The translations under genes and the position numbers were made by a program. The notes beneath the pieces were generated by a model. That model saw only the letters and a program-made list of their open reading frames with translations. It searched no databases and was not told the DNA's origin. A stretch of DNA of 64,000 nt from UBA9611 sp965237595 (GTDB lineage: Bacteria > Chloroflexota > Dehalococcoidia > Lucifugimonadales > UBA3495), in contig CBDEFY010000001.1 of assembly GCA_965237595.1 (NCBI GenBank), forward strand, positions 372,001-436,000, written 5' to 3'. This document shows positions 53,947-62,915 of this stretch, one piece after another. Every line of letters begins with the position of its first letter. Position 1 is the stretch's first letter.

Positions 53947-54441
53947 CTAACGGTGGTGGTTGAGGGCGGCCACCGCGGCCAGCGCCTTGTCCACCGCGTC
54001 CGTGGGGTCGTCGGCCTGAATGATGGCGCCTTCCATGTCGACGCCGTCGCCGTTGGTGGTCAGGGGCCAGGTCTTGAGGCCAATCACAGGGATGCCGTCA
54101 CTCAGGGCATGTCCAATCTCCGAAAGTGTGCCGAAGGCGCCGCCGACGGCAATCACCGCTTCACCGGTGTGGACCACAATCACGTTCCGGGAGTAACCCA
54201 TGCTGGTCACGATTGGGATGTCCACGTAGCTGTTGGCCTCGGCCGCGGCCCGGCCGGGCAGGATGCCGATGGTGGTGCCGCCTTCGGCCTTGGCTCCCCG
54301 GCAAACAGCCTCCATAATGCCGCTTAGTCCGCCGCAGACGAGCATGATGTCTCTGCGGGCCAACTCACGGCCCACTCCTTCCGCCAGTTCCACGTGCTCC
54401 CGGGTGGCGGGATTACTGCTGCCAATCACTGAAATTATCAT
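53947..54441 (-). CDS. TIGR00725/LOG-like Rossmann-fold protein
   Basis: A 164-residue protein with MIISVIGSSNPATREHVELA, LVCGGLSGIMEAVCRGAKAE and GGAFGTLSEIGHALSDGIPV. The last has the GG.GTl.E motif of the lysine decarboxylase-like/LOG nucleotide-binding fold. It belongs to the short TIGR00725 group rather than true LOG phosphoribohydrolases. Function unknown. It lies between nuoN and eno on the same strand. Confidence 0.88.
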   Translation of the reverse strand: MIISVIGSSNPATREHVELAEGVGRELARRDIMLVCGGLSGIMEAVCRGAKAEGGTTIGILPGRAAAEANSYVDIPIVTSMGYSRNVIVVHTGEAVIAVGGAFGTLSEIGHALSDGIPVIGLKTWPLTTNGDGVDMEGAIIQADDPTDAVDKALAAVAALNHHR

Positions 54442-54570
54442 CTATCGTTAGCCTTTAGAGAGGAAATATTGCGCCTGATGGATAGCCTCTTTGAGGAAGA
54501 GTAATTATATCAGACCGTACTCTTTTAAACTTAGCCGCCGTGCCTGGACCTGGACCAATTGCAGCGGGGT

Positions 54571-56073
54571 TCAGGGCATGACGGCGCGGCTGGCAGCCTC
54601 GATGGTGTCAATCAGCGGCTGGGGATAGACGCCCAGCCAGAGGATGGCGGCCACCCCTGAACCCAGTAACGCCAGCATGGGCAGAGACGGCCGTCTCGTC
54701 AAGGCCGGATGTTCTTGCAACAGGTCGCCGCCGCCATCTGCAGCCGGAGCGGGTTCGATGTACATCTGGCGCATGACCTGCAGGTAGTAGTACAGGGAGA
54801 TCAGGCTGCTGAAGATTGCCAGGCCGGCCAGCCAAAGAAAGCCCTCGGTCGCCACGGCGGTGAAGAGGTAGAACTTGATAGTGAACCCGGCGAATATTGG
54901 CAGTCCCGCCAGAGAGAATAGGCCCATGGCCAGCGCCATTGCCAGGAAAGGTTGGTGGTCCGCCAGACCGCCAAGATCGGCAATCATCTCTTTCCCGGTC
55001 ATGTTGAAGAAGGAGATTATGGCCGCGAATACCACCATGTTGGTGATGGAGTAGCCCACCAGATAGAACATCACACCGTTGGAGGCCAAATCCGAGTCCA
55101 AGGACAGCGCGGCAATACCGGCCAGGATGAACCCGACGTGCCCGATGCTGGAATAGGCCATCAGCCGTTTTAGGTTCATCTGGGCCAGGGCCACCAGGTT
55201 CCCCACCAGCATGGTGACGCCGGCCAATACCGCCAAGACCAGTTGCCACTGCTCCCAACGGTCGCCCGCCGGGACGAAACCTTCTGCAAACAAGCGCAGC
55301 ACCAAAGCGAATGCCGCCGCCTTGGACCCGATGGCCAGGTATGCCGTCACTGGATAGGGCGCGCCTTCGTAGACGTCTGGCGCCCACATGTGGAAGGGCA
55401 CGGCGGCGACCTTGAACATTAGTCCCACCAGTAACAGGCCAACTCCGACCCAGAGCGCCGGATTAACTTCCGAGGCCACCGCGAGTCCGGCGGCGATGTC
55501 CTCAAACTTGGTCACACCCAGGGTGCTGTAGACCATGCTCACACCGTAGAGGAAGATGGCCGAAGACACCGCGCCGACGATGATGTACTTCAGACCACTT
55601 TCGTTGGACTTGGCATTGTCCTTGGCGTATGCCGCCAACACGTAGAGGCTGAAACTGAGCAGTTCCAAGGCGATGTAGGCGGTCAGTAGCTCCCGGGACT
55701 GCGCCATAACGTTCATGCCCAGGATGGAGAACAGAAGCAGGCCATAGAACTCGCCTTGATGCTCCAGTTGGCTCTTCACAAAGTCCATGGAACTGAGGAT
55801 GATGAACGCTCCCATTCCCAGGAAAAAGACCTTGAAGAACAGGGAGAAATCGTCCACCGCCAACAGCCCGTCGTAGAGGGTTTCCTGTTCGCCCCACAGC
55901 ATGACCAGGGAGACCACAATTAGAGCCAATAGACCGGCGATGGAGAGCCACGCCAGGTACTCCTTGCGGTCCTCCGGGAGGAACAGGTCAACCAGAAAGA
56001 CCAAGAACGCCAGGCCCGCCAGAGCAAACTCCGGGGTCAGCAGGTCAAGATTTTCGGTGAGACCGTTCACCAC
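54571..56073 (-). CDS. nuoN: NADH-quinone oxidoreductase subunit N
   Basis: A 500-residue antiporter-like membrane subunit with 14 predicted helices. Conserved charged residues occur in helices of the proton channel (ELLSFSLYVLAAYAKDNAKS, VPFHMWAPDVYEGAPYPVTA, AQMNLKRLMAYSSIGHVGFI). It starts at GTG 56073 and is the last nuo gene. The start region has been duplicated twice upstream (see the repeat at 56072-56230). It pumps protons as part of complex I in the membrane arm. Confidence 0.96.
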   Translation of the reverse strand: MVNGLTENLDLLTPEFALAGLAFLVFLVDLFLPEDRKEYLAWLSIAGLLALIVVSLVMLWGEQETLYDGLLAVDDFSLFFKVFFLGMGAFIILSSMDFVKSQLEHQGEFYGLLLFSILGMNVMAQSRELLTAYIALELLSFSLYVLAAYAKDNAKSNESGLKYIIVGAVSSAIFLYGVSMVYSTLGVTKFEDIAAGLAVASEVNPALWVGVGLLLVGLMFKVAAVPFHMWAPDVYEGAPYPVTAYLAIGSKAAAFALVLRLFAEGFVPAGDRWEQWQLVLAVLAGVTMLVGNLVALAQMNLKRLMAYSSIGHVGFILAGIAALSLDSDLASNGVMFYLVGYSITNMVVFAAIISFFNMTGKEMIADLGGLADHQPFLAMALAMGLFSLAGLPIFAGFTIKFYLFTAVATEGFLWLAGLAIFSSLISLYYYLQVMRQMYIEPAPAADGGGDLLQEHPALTRRPSLPMLALLGSGVAAILWLGVYPQPLIDTIEAASRAVMP

Positions 56074-56141
56074 CGCTTACACCCCTGGACCAGAGCAAGC
56101 TCTGGCGTTAGCAAGATTAGTTTGTATGTGAGACCATCCAC
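56067..56141 (-). CDS. Vestigial nuoN-start mini-ORF 2
   Basis: A GTG at 56141 opens 24 codons (MDGLTYKLILLTPELALV...) that mirror the nuoN N-terminus (MVNGLTENLDLLTPEFALA). They end in TGA at 56067-56069, overlapping the nuoN GTG region. This is the upstream arm of a tandem duplication. It could act as a coupled leader peptide. Confidence 0.45.
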   Translation of the reverse strand: MDGLTYKLILLTPELALVQGCKRW

Positions 56142-56230
56142 TACCGCTTACACCCCTGGACCAGAGCAAGCTCCGGCGTTAGCAGGACTAGTTTGTATGT
56201 GAGACCATCCACTACCGCTTACACCCCTGG
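56072..56230. repeat. 71-bp tandem duplication between nuoM and nuoN
   Basis: ACCGCTTACACCCCTGG recurs at 56072, 56143 and 56214, i.e. a 71-bp period with two full units plus the next start. Each unit contains the near-palindrome CCAGAGCAAGCTCTGG (one mismatch in the second unit). Units differ at a few bases. Removing 142 bp would leave nuoM and nuoN only about 3 bp apart. Confidence 0.92.
56141..56212 (-). CDS. Vestigial nuoN-start mini-ORF 1
   Basis: A GTG at 56212, seven bases after the nuoM stop, opens 23 codons (MDGLTYKLVLLTPELALV...) ending TAG at 56143-56141, which overlaps the GTG of mini-ORF 2. It repeats the first about 18 codons of nuoN. Translation is possible but not proved. Confidence 0.45.
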   Translation of the reverse strand: MDGLTYKLVLLTPELALVQGCKR

Positions 56231-57733
56231 AATGGTCTGGACGCCCACATTGATGACCCGCATCAAGGGGTCCGGCCAGACTCCAACGAAGATTATTATT
56301 GCCACAAAGGCACCGCCCACGGACATCTCCACCGGACTGGCGTCGGTGAGGCCGGCCCACTGCTCATCCGCCTCGCCCAGGAAGGTCCGAGCCAAGAGTC
56401 TCAGGATATAGACCGCCGTAAGAGCCGCGCCAATGACCGCCAAGATAGCCAACGGCAGATAGGTGCGGAACGCGCCGGTAAATACCATGAACTCGGCGAT
56501 GAACCCGCTGAGGCCCGGCAGGCCCAGAGAAGCCAGACCGGCAACGGCGAAGAAGAAGCTGTTCACGCCCATCCGGCTGACCAAACCGTTCAGCACCGTG
56601 ATATCCCTGGTGTGGGTGCGGTCGTAAACCGCGCCAACCAGAAGGAACATCAGGGCGGTCATGATGCCGTGGGAGAACATCTGCAGCACCGCGCCGCCCA
56701 CGCCGATGTTGTCCAGGGTGGCGATGCCCATGAGCACATAGCCCATGTGACTGACGCTGGAATAGCCGATGATGTATTTCAAGTCCTGCTGGGACATGGC
56801 CGACACCGCGCCGTAAAGGACGTTCACCGTGCCCAAGCTGATTAACACCGGCATCCAGTTATTGGCGCCCTCGGGCAGCAGGAACATACCGACCCGGATG
56901 ATGCCGTAGGCCCCCAGTTTCATCAACACTCCGGCGTGGAGCATGCTCACCGCAGTGGGGGCCGCCACGTGGCCGTCGGGAGACCAAGTATGGAAGGGCC
57001 AGAGGCCAGCCAGCACGCCGAACCCCACCATGAACAGCGGGAAAACCAGCGTCTGGAAGGTTTCGTCGAACTGGCCCGTCTCGGCCAGTTGGCCCAAGCC
57101 TTGGAGCGAGAAAGTCGCCGCCCCGTTGTCCGAAGCCTCGACATACACCGCCAAGATGCCCACCCAGACCAGGACACTGCCTGCCACCAAGTACAGAATC
57201 AGTTTCATGGCCCCGTATTCCTTGGTGCGCAGGAACGTGCCGAAGTCGGTGCTGCTCCCCCAGACACCAATGAGCAGGTACATGGGCAGCACTGCCAGTT
57301 CGTAGAAGAAAAACAGGAAGAACAGGTCGCGCACGGCAAACACGCCGTAGACCCCAGCCGCCAGGGCAAACAGCAGCACGAAAAAGTCCCGGGTCCGGTG
57401 CTTGATGGTCTGGGAAATCATCACCCCGCCGAACAATACGATGCCGTTCAGCAGCACCATCGGGGCCGAGATGCCGTCGATGCCCAGATCCAGATTGACG
57501 TCCAGCGGGCCGGGCAGCCATTCGTAGGTGCGGATGAACTGGAACCCGCCCTCCCCGTAGTCGTAACGGGCGAAGATGACCAGGGAGAGGACCAGGGATA
57601 TGGCCGAGACGAAGATGGCGAATTGCCAGGCCTCCTTGCTCTGGTCGCCGGGCATGAACATCATCAACAGCGCCCCGGCCAAGGGCACCAGTATCAGGAG
57701 CAGCAGCGCAACCTGATCTAATTCACCCATCAC
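56219..57733 (-). CDS. nuoM: NADH-quinone oxidoreductase subunit M
   Basis: A 504-residue antiporter-like subunit. The conserved Glu is in LFFLFFFYELAVLPMYLLIG, with the broken-helix region WPFHTWSPDGHVAAPTAVSM and the QQDLKYIIGYSSVSHMGYV block with a Lys. It forms one of the proton channels of the membrane arm. Its stop is immediately followed by the duplicated nuoN-start segment. Confidence 0.97.
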   Translation of the reverse strand: MMGELDQVALLLLILVPLAGALLMMFMPGDQSKEAWQFAIFVSAISLVLSLVIFARYDYGEGGFQFIRTYEWLPGPLDVNLDLGIDGISAPMVLLNGIVLFGGVMISQTIKHRTRDFFVLLFALAAGVYGVFAVRDLFFLFFFYELAVLPMYLLIGVWGSSTDFGTFLRTKEYGAMKLILYLVAGSVLVWVGILAVYVEASDNGAATFSLQGLGQLAETGQFDETFQTLVFPLFMVGFGVLAGLWPFHTWSPDGHVAAPTAVSMLHAGVLMKLGAYGIIRVGMFLLPEGANNWMPVLISLGTVNVLYGAVSAMSQQDLKYIIGYSSVSHMGYVLMGIATLDNIGVGGAVLQMFSHGIMTALMFLLVGAVYDRTHTRDITVLNGLVSRMGVNSFFFAVAGLASLGLPGLSGFIAEFMVFTGAFRTYLPLAILAVIGAALTAVYILRLLARTFLGEADEQWAGLTDASPVEMSVGGAFVAIIIFVGVWPDPLMRVINVGVQTIPGV

Positions 57734-57780
57734 AGGCGTCCCGTCTCGACGGAGGATAGCCGGAACCCTGGCTGATGCGC

Positions 57781-57863
57781 GCCCTTCGACAAGCTCAGGA
57801 CGAACGGAGGAAACTCTGAGACCCTTCTCTGATGCCGTTCGTGGTGAGCCCGTCGAACCACCG
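57781..57863. repeat. REP-like intergenic inverted repeat
   Basis: TTCGACAAGCTCAGGACGAA on the left pairs imperfectly with TTCGTGGTGAGCCCGTCGAA on the right across about 30 bases, in the nuoL-nuoM spacer. This kind of sequence occurs in many unrelated bacterial genomes as a dispersed intergenic palindrome. Confidence 0.75.
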
Positions 57864-57930
57864 CCGTGGATGGGTCATACAGAATTCCGAAATAGCCTAT
57901 AGAAACTGTTACGCCGGGGACAGCGGCCAT

Positions 57931-59850
57931 CTAAACCGCCCTCAGCCACACGAAGATTCCCAAACCGATGGTCCCCAGAGCCATGGCCAGTGTATAGCTG
58001 TAAACGTGGCCGGTCACATGCAGCCGGAGCACCGTGCCAAACTTCCGCGCGAAGTCGGCCGGGCCGTTGACGCCGATGTCGTTGACTATCGCCCGGTCAA
58101 AGAAGGCGATGAAACCGGAGAATACTAACACCACCCGGTCCACGGTCCACTGATAGACCTCATCGAAGTAGTATTTGTTCTCCACCACGTTCAGAACCGG
58201 GGCGAAACGGGACCGCGTGCCCTCCAGGGAGATGCTCCCTTTGGCGTAAATCAGATAGGTCAAGATAAAGGCCAAGACGGCTAGGACGATGGAGAGGGCG
58301 CCCAGCCAGACCTCGAAATGGAATGTCTCTCCCTGATCGAAGAATAAGAAGGTTCCGAAACCGCCAAAGCCGCCGGGCCAGTTGAAACTGATTAAGCCAA
58401 ACCCCAAGGCTAGTACACCCAATAACGCCATAGGGAAGGCCATGCCGATTGGTGCTTCGTAGGCGTGGCTATTTGGGTCCTTCAACCTTCCGAAGAACAC
58501 GAGGAACATCGCCCGGCCCATGTAGAGGGCGCTAAGCAGGGCCGTAACCAACGCTAGGACGATGAACGCGGCGTTCCGGTGGTCGTTCACCGCCACCAAT
58601 ATCTCATCCTTGCTCCAGAAACCGGCCAGGATGGGGATGCCGCCGAGGGACAATGCTCCAATGGAGAAAACCAGAGCGGTCAACGGCATGACCTTCCTGA
58701 GACCGCCCATCTCGCCCGTCTCCTGATGCTCGGTGCTATGGAGGACGCTGCCCGCCCCAAGGAACAGGAGCGCCTTGGAGAAGCCGTGGGCCAGTAGATG
58801 GAATATGGCCGCCGTGTAACCGAAGGCCCCCAGGGACAGCATCATCAGGCCCAGGTGGCTGATGGTGGAGTAGGCCAGTATCCGCTTCAGGTCGGTGGCC
58901 ACCAATGCTATCGTCGCGGCCATAAGCGCGGTCACCAGACCGACTATCGCCACCATGAGCAGTGGGTCCGCATCGTAGGCCTCGAAGAGGGGGAAGGTGC
59001 GGGCCACCAGGTAGACGCCCGCCACCACCATGGTCGCGGCATGAATCAGCGCGCTGACCGGGGACGGGCCCTCCATGGCGTCGGGCAGCCAGACGTGGAA
59101 GGGCACCTGAGCGGACTTGCCCATGGCGCCCAAGAACAGCAGTATGGCGGATGCCGTGGCCACTCCCTCGCTCATGGCGCCGGTCTGGACCGCCTCGAAA
59201 GCCTCCAACATGCTGAAGCTGCCCACGTCCCGCCAGATGAGCAATATGCCCACCAACAGCCCAACGTCGCCGATTCTGGTGACGATGAAAGCTTTTTTGG
59301 CTGCTTCCCGGGGCTCGGGACGCTCGTGCCAGAACCCAATCAACAGATAAGAGCAGATGCCCACCAGTTCCCAGGCGACGTAGAGCAGCAGGAAGTTGTC
59401 GGCCAGGACCAGAGTCAACATGGCGGCGGCGAAGAGGGAATGGACCGCGAAGTACCAGCCGAATTTGGGGTCGCCCTCCATGTAGACCATGGAATAGACC
59501 TGGACCATCAGCGCCACGAAGGTCACCAGGCCCAGCATGGCGATGGTCAGCGGGTCGATGAGGATTCCCCAGTGCAGGCTGACACTGCCAGCGGCCCCGA
59601 TTATCCCGGCGTTGAACCAGCTCCGTTCGTAATCGCAGGTGAGCACGCCGGTGTTCTCGCTGATGAAGCAGCCCTTGGTGGCGGCATCGGCGCCCAGCCA
59701 GGAACTGAGCACGAACCAGAACACCACGAAGCCGGCGGCGATGGCCAGGATGGCCAGCCAAGAGCCCCGCTCCGGCAGGTACTTGCCAAAGACTACAATG
59801 ACCGGCGCGGCGGCGAAGGAGAACACCGGTATGAGCCAGGCCCACTCCAT
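57931..59850 (-). CDS. nuoL: NADH-quinone oxidoreductase subunit L
   Basis: A 639-residue protein, full length for NuoL: LLYVAWELVGICSYLLIGFW with the conserved Glu, VPFHVWLPDAMEGPSPVSAL with the broken helix, ATDLKRILAYSTISHLGLMM, and a C-terminal extension forming the lateral helix. It is the distal proton-pumping subunit of complex I, in the order K-L-M-N. Confidence 0.97.
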   Translation of the reverse strand: MEWAWLIPVFSFAAAPVIVVFGKYLPERGSWLAILAIAAGFVVFWFVLSSWLGADAATKGCFISENTGVLTCDYERSWFNAGIIGAAGSVSLHWGILIDPLTIAMLGLVTFVALMVQVYSMVYMEGDPKFGWYFAVHSLFAAAMLTLVLADNFLLLYVAWELVGICSYLLIGFWHERPEPREAAKKAFIVTRIGDVGLLVGILLIWRDVGSFSMLEAFEAVQTGAMSEGVATASAILLFLGAMGKSAQVPFHVWLPDAMEGPSPVSALIHAATMVVAGVYLVARTFPLFEAYDADPLLMVAIVGLVTALMAATIALVATDLKRILAYSTISHLGLMMLSLGAFGYTAAIFHLLAHGFSKALLFLGAGSVLHSTEHQETGEMGGLRKVMPLTALVFSIGALSLGGIPILAGFWSKDEILVAVNDHRNAAFIVLALVTALLSALYMGRAMFLVFFGRLKDPNSHAYEAPIGMAFPMALLGVLALGFGLISFNWPGGFGGFGTFLFFDQGETFHFEVWLGALSIVLAVLAFILTYLIYAKGSISLEGTRSRFAPVLNVVENKYYFDEVYQWTVDRVVLVFSGFIAFFDRAIVNDIGVNGPADFARKFGTVLRLHVTGHVYSYTLAMALGTIGLGIFVWLRAV

Positions 59851-59878
59851 CAGGCGGTAACCTTAGGGGTTGTGGCGT

Positions 59879-60199
59879 CTACCATTTCATCAAGTTGATC
59901 TCATCGACGTTGACCGTCGACTTGTTCCGGAACATCCGCAGAATGATGGCCAGGGCCAAGCCAACCTCGGCTGCGGCAACGGTGATGATAAAAATGGCAA
60001 TCAACTGGCCGTCGAACCGGGCGAAGCTGCCGGAACCCTCCATGTGGGAGGCGGCGGCGATGAGGTTGATGTTCACCGCGTTCAGCATTAACTCGATGGA
60101 CATCACGATGAGAACGGCGGAACGGCGGGCCATCACTCCGTAAAAGCCAATGACGAAAAGGGCGGCGCTAAGGAGTTGGAACCAGAGCAGATCTACCAT
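59879..60199 (-). CDS. nuoK: NADH-quinone oxidoreductase subunit K
   Basis: A 106-residue three-helix membrane subunit (SIELMLNAVNINLIAAASHM with the conserved Glu; FIITVAAAEVGLALAIILRM with a second Glu). It links the antiporter subunits to NuoH/A/J. Start ATG 60199 is 3 bp after the nuoJ stop. Confidence 0.96.
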   Translation of the reverse strand: MVDLLWFQLLSAALFVIGFYGVMARRSAVLIVMSIELMLNAVNINLIAAASHMEGSGSFARFDGQLIAIFIITVAAAEVGLALAIILRMFRNKSTVNVDEINLMKW

Positions 60200-60202
60200 G
60201 AC

Positions 60203-60691
60203 CTAGCCCTCTCCCCGGCCGGGACGGGCAATGATTATCGCGCCGATCAGGGCAACCAGCAGCACCAGGGACGCAATCTCGAATGGGACGGCCCAGGTGG
60301 TGAAAAGGGCCTCGCCGATACCGGTGAAGGAAGCGCTCTGGGCCTCGGTTCCCTTGACCGAGTTGATGGCGAAGGATGGGACCAGCACCCCCAAAAGGGC
60401 CAAAGCTGCGATGGCGGCCAGGGGCCACTGTTTGTTGTCGGCGATGCGGGGGTACTCGGCGCTCCTGGTCAGCATGATCGCGAACAGGAGCACGATAATA
60501 ATCGCGCCGCCGTAAATCAAGACCTGCACCAGAGCAAGGAACTCGGCGAACAGAACCAGGTAGACCCCAGCCACCGCCACCAAGGAAACCAATAAGGCCA
60601 ACGCAGCGTGCACCACGTTGCGGGTTACCACCACACCCAGTCCGCCGCCGATGGTCAACACGGCCAGCGATATGAATACGAACCAGGCCAT
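60203..60691 (-). CDS. nuoJ: NADH-quinone oxidoreductase subunit J
   Basis: A 162-residue, five-helix membrane subunit with the family features RNVVHAALALLVSLVAVAGV and EFLALVQVLIYGGAIIIVLL (pi-bulge helix region). It lies downstream of the small zinc-binding gene and 3 bp before nuoK. Confidence 0.95.
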   Translation of the reverse strand: MAWFVFISLAVLTIGGGLGVVVTRNVVHAALALLVSLVAVAGVYLVLFAEFLALVQVLIYGGAIIIVLLFAIMLTRSAEYPRIADNKQWPLAAIAALALLGVLVPSFAINSVKGTEAQSASFTGIGEALFTTWAVPFEIASLVLLVALIGAIIIARPGRGEG

Positions 60692-60867
60692 CTAGGCGAT
60701 TAGATCCTGCCTTTCGGACGCTCTACCAGCCATCAACTCTCCACCCACTCCCGCCCTTCCAAATTTCGAGCCACCAAATCGGCGGCTCCCTTGATATCCC
60801 AACTAATCGCCCGTGCTCGGTTGTTTGACGTTCTCCAGCGGACGCTTCCCGATGCCCCGCCGAGATG

Positions 60868-61146
60868 TTACCTCTTCCGAAACAATCTCTTGAGGAACCC
60901 ACCCGGTCTCCGGTCCACCGAGCCCCGGTCCAATAGGGGCAGGTTCTCCATGGTGCGCAGCAGACCGCAACTGGCACAGGTGCAGTCCGTAGGGTGCTTG
61001 GCGACCTTCTCTCCGCGGGACCGTCTGTTTCTCTGGGGCTTGATCTTCTTGCCCTTGAGGAAACGGTCAGTGCAATCCTGACAGGTGCAGGCCGCCGGGT
61101 GACGCCCAGCCAGGTTCAGTAGTCGTTCGTCTTCCCGTTTCGGCAT
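60868..61146 (-). CDS. Small protein with two Cys-rich zinc-knuckle motifs inside the nuo operon
   Basis: A 92-residue basic protein. Two near-identical motifs, HPAACTCQDCTDRFLKG (residues about 16-32) and HPTDCTCASCGLLRTME (about 51-67), give HPx2CTCx2C repeats that look like metal-binding knuckles, probably Zn. They are separated by a Lys/Arg-rich linker and followed by a basic tail (GGFLKRLFRKR). No membrane segment is seen. It sits between nuoI (26 bp upstream) and nuoJ (176 bp downstream), where complex I operons normally have no gene. It might be an assembly factor or lineage-specific accessory subunit, or a transferred passenger. Confidence 0.82.
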   Translation of the reverse strand: MPKREDERLLNLAGRHPAACTCQDCTDRFLKGKKIKPQRNRRSRGEKVAKHPTDCTCASCGLLRTMENLPLLDRGSVDRRPGGFLKRLFRKR

Positions 61147-61172
61147 ATCAGGTTTCCCTTGGGTCAGGACCG

Positions 61173-61745
61173 TTAATGGGACTCGGTCTCAGCGGCTGGT
61201 TCGGCCCCTGCCTCTTCGCTCTTCTGAGCCGCCTGGGCCTTGGCTCGTTGGGTCGGAGGAATCCAGTCCGTTTTCTTCTGGAACTTGAGGCCAATCTCCA
61301 GCAGTGCCGGCAGGTCCACCCGGTCTCCGTTGCGGCTGAACGTGCTCATTTCGTGTTCGTGAGACATCACAATCGCATCGAAATTACAAACCTCAACGCA
61401 GATGCCGCATAGTATACACCGGTTGAGATTGATCTCGAAGCTGTCGACAATCTTTCTACGGGCGCTTTTTCCCTCTTCATGAAGGGGGTTGTCCTTCATC
61501 ACCGACGACATGCACTGGGTCGGGCATTGGCGGATGCAGACCATGCAACTGGTGCAGAAGGGCTCACCCACATCTTCGTCCCAGGTGAGGGCCGGGAATC
61601 CCATGAACCGGTCCTTCACCGGGGTAGGCTCGTCCTGTCGCATCAGCAGATTGCCGGTTTCCGGATATTGGCGGGTCACCGGGTTACGCAATCCTTTCAT
61701 GGTCGACGCCAGCGTCAACATCAACCCTTTCAGGCTGTTGAACAT
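61173..61745 (-). CDS. nuoI: NADH-quinone oxidoreductase subunit I
   Basis: A 190-residue protein with two 4Fe-4S ferredoxin motifs, FCTSCMVCIRQCPTQCM and CILCGICVEVCNFDAIVMSH, which hold clusters N6a and N6b that pass electrons to N2. The extended N-terminus (MKGLRNPVTRQYPE) fits NuoI. A C-terminal Ala/Glu-rich tail is unusual. It is 3 bp after the nuoH stop. Confidence 0.96.
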   Translation of the reverse strand: MFNSLKGLMLTLASTMKGLRNPVTRQYPETGNLLMRQDEPTPVKDRFMGFPALTWDEDVGEPFCTSCMVCIRQCPTQCMSSVMKDNPLHEEGKSARRKIVDSFEINLNRCILCGICVEVCNFDAIVMSHEHEMSTFSRNGDRVDLPALLEIGLKFQKKTDWIPPTQRAKAQAAQKSEEAGAEPAAETESH

Positions 61746-61748
61746 CTT

Positions 61749-62915
61749 TTAGTTTCCTCCCGCCTGCGTCGGGGCCTGTTTCGGAGTTCGGCGCTGGGCT
61801 TGCAGCGCTTCCTGCCTGCTCCGGACCTGGGCCGCCAACCGCGAAGGGCCGGTCATGCGCTTGTAGACCACGAAACCGACCACCAACAGGCCGGCCGACG
61901 ACATGGCGGTGAGCGTCCACGCGGGCCATTCGTAGAACTGGTACACGGCGGTCATCACTACCGACAGGAAAGACAATGGGACCATGACCTTCCAGGCAAA
62001 GGCCATCAGTTGGTCGATGCGCAGCCTAGGGAAGGTGCCGCGTATCCAGAAGATCACCATGATGACCAAGTAGACCTTGAACAGGAACCAGACGATTCCC
62101 CAGTCGCCCGACAGCCCCGGGCCGGACCAGCCGCCGAAGAACAGAATCACGGTGAGCGCGGCGATGGCGAAGGTATTGATGTATTCGGCCAGGAAGAATA
62201 CGGACCAGTGGGCGCCGCTGTATTCGACGAATGGCCCGCCGACAATCTCGGATTCGGCGAAGTAGATGTCGAAGGGGGTCCGGCCAACCTCGGCCAGACC
62301 GGCGATGAAAAAGATGACCAGTCCCAGGGGCTGCACCAGCAGGAAGATGTAGTTGTCCTGAGCGCTGACTATCTCCCTCATGTCCAGCGACTGGGCCAGC
62401 ATGGCCACCGAGACGGCCACCATGATGATGGGTATCTCGTAGCTGATTAGCTGGGCCGCCGCCCGAAGACCGCCAAGGGTGCCGTATTTGTTGGCCGAGC
62501 CCCAGCCCGCCAACACAAGCCCCAGGATACCGACGACCGAGAAGGCGATGATGTAAAACAAGCCTAGGTCAAGGTTCTGTATCACCGCGCCGTGGGCGGC
62601 GGGGATGGTCACCCAAATCATGAACGCCGAGACGACGACAATCAGGGGCGCGACCCAGAAGATTGCTTTCTCCGACGAGGCCGGGATGATGTCCTCTTTG
62701 AGAATCAGTTTCAGGGCGTCGGCCACCGGCTGCAACAACCCCATGGGGCCGGTTCGGGTGGGCCCCAAGCGCCGCTGGAGCCGCCCCAGGAGCTTGCGCT
62801 CCAGCCAGGTTAACGACAGCACCACGATGGATAGGCCGGTGAACATGAGAAACAGCGCGACCACTATCCAGATGAGGTCGACGAGGCCGATGGTTAACAG
62901 GATGGTGGCCGGCAC
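61749..62915 (-). CDS. nuoH: NADH-quinone oxidoreductase subunit H
   Basis: I choose GTG 62915, overlapping the nuoD stop (TAGTG), giving 388 residues (MPATILLTIGLVDLIWIVVA). The longer ATG 62981 frame would overlap nuoD by 67 bp. It is an eight-helix subunit with GPTRTGPMGLLQPVADALKL, the quinone-site loops AELGRTPFD-like (LAEVGRTPFDIYFAESEIVG with three acidic residues) and RGTFPRLRIDQLMAF. It forms the quinone chamber with NuoD and NuoB. Confidence 0.96.
   Translation of the reverse strand: MPATILLTIGLVDLIWIVVALFLMFTGLSIVVLSLTWLERKLLGRLQRRLGPTRTGPMGLLQPVADALKLILKEDIIPASSEKAIFWVAPLIVVVSAFMIWVTIPAAHGAVIQNLDLGLFYIIAFSVVGILGLVLAGWGSANKYGTLGGLRAAAQLISYEIPIIMVAVSVAMLAQSLDMREIVSAQDNYIFLLVQPLGLVIFFIAGLAEVGRTPFDIYFAESEIVGGPFVEYSGAHWSVFFLAEYINTFAIAALTVILFFGGWSGPGLSGDWGIVWFLFKVYLVIMVIFWIRGTFPRLRIDQLMAFAWKVMVPLSFLSVVMTAVYQFYEWPAWTLTAMSSAGLLVVGFVVYKRMTGPSRLAAQVRSRQEALQAQRRTPKQAPTQAGGN

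Noticed and set aside
58798..59898. Plus-strand open frame of 366 residues rich in Gln, Gly and His
   Set aside because: Antisense of nuoL; composition is the mirror of a membrane protein.
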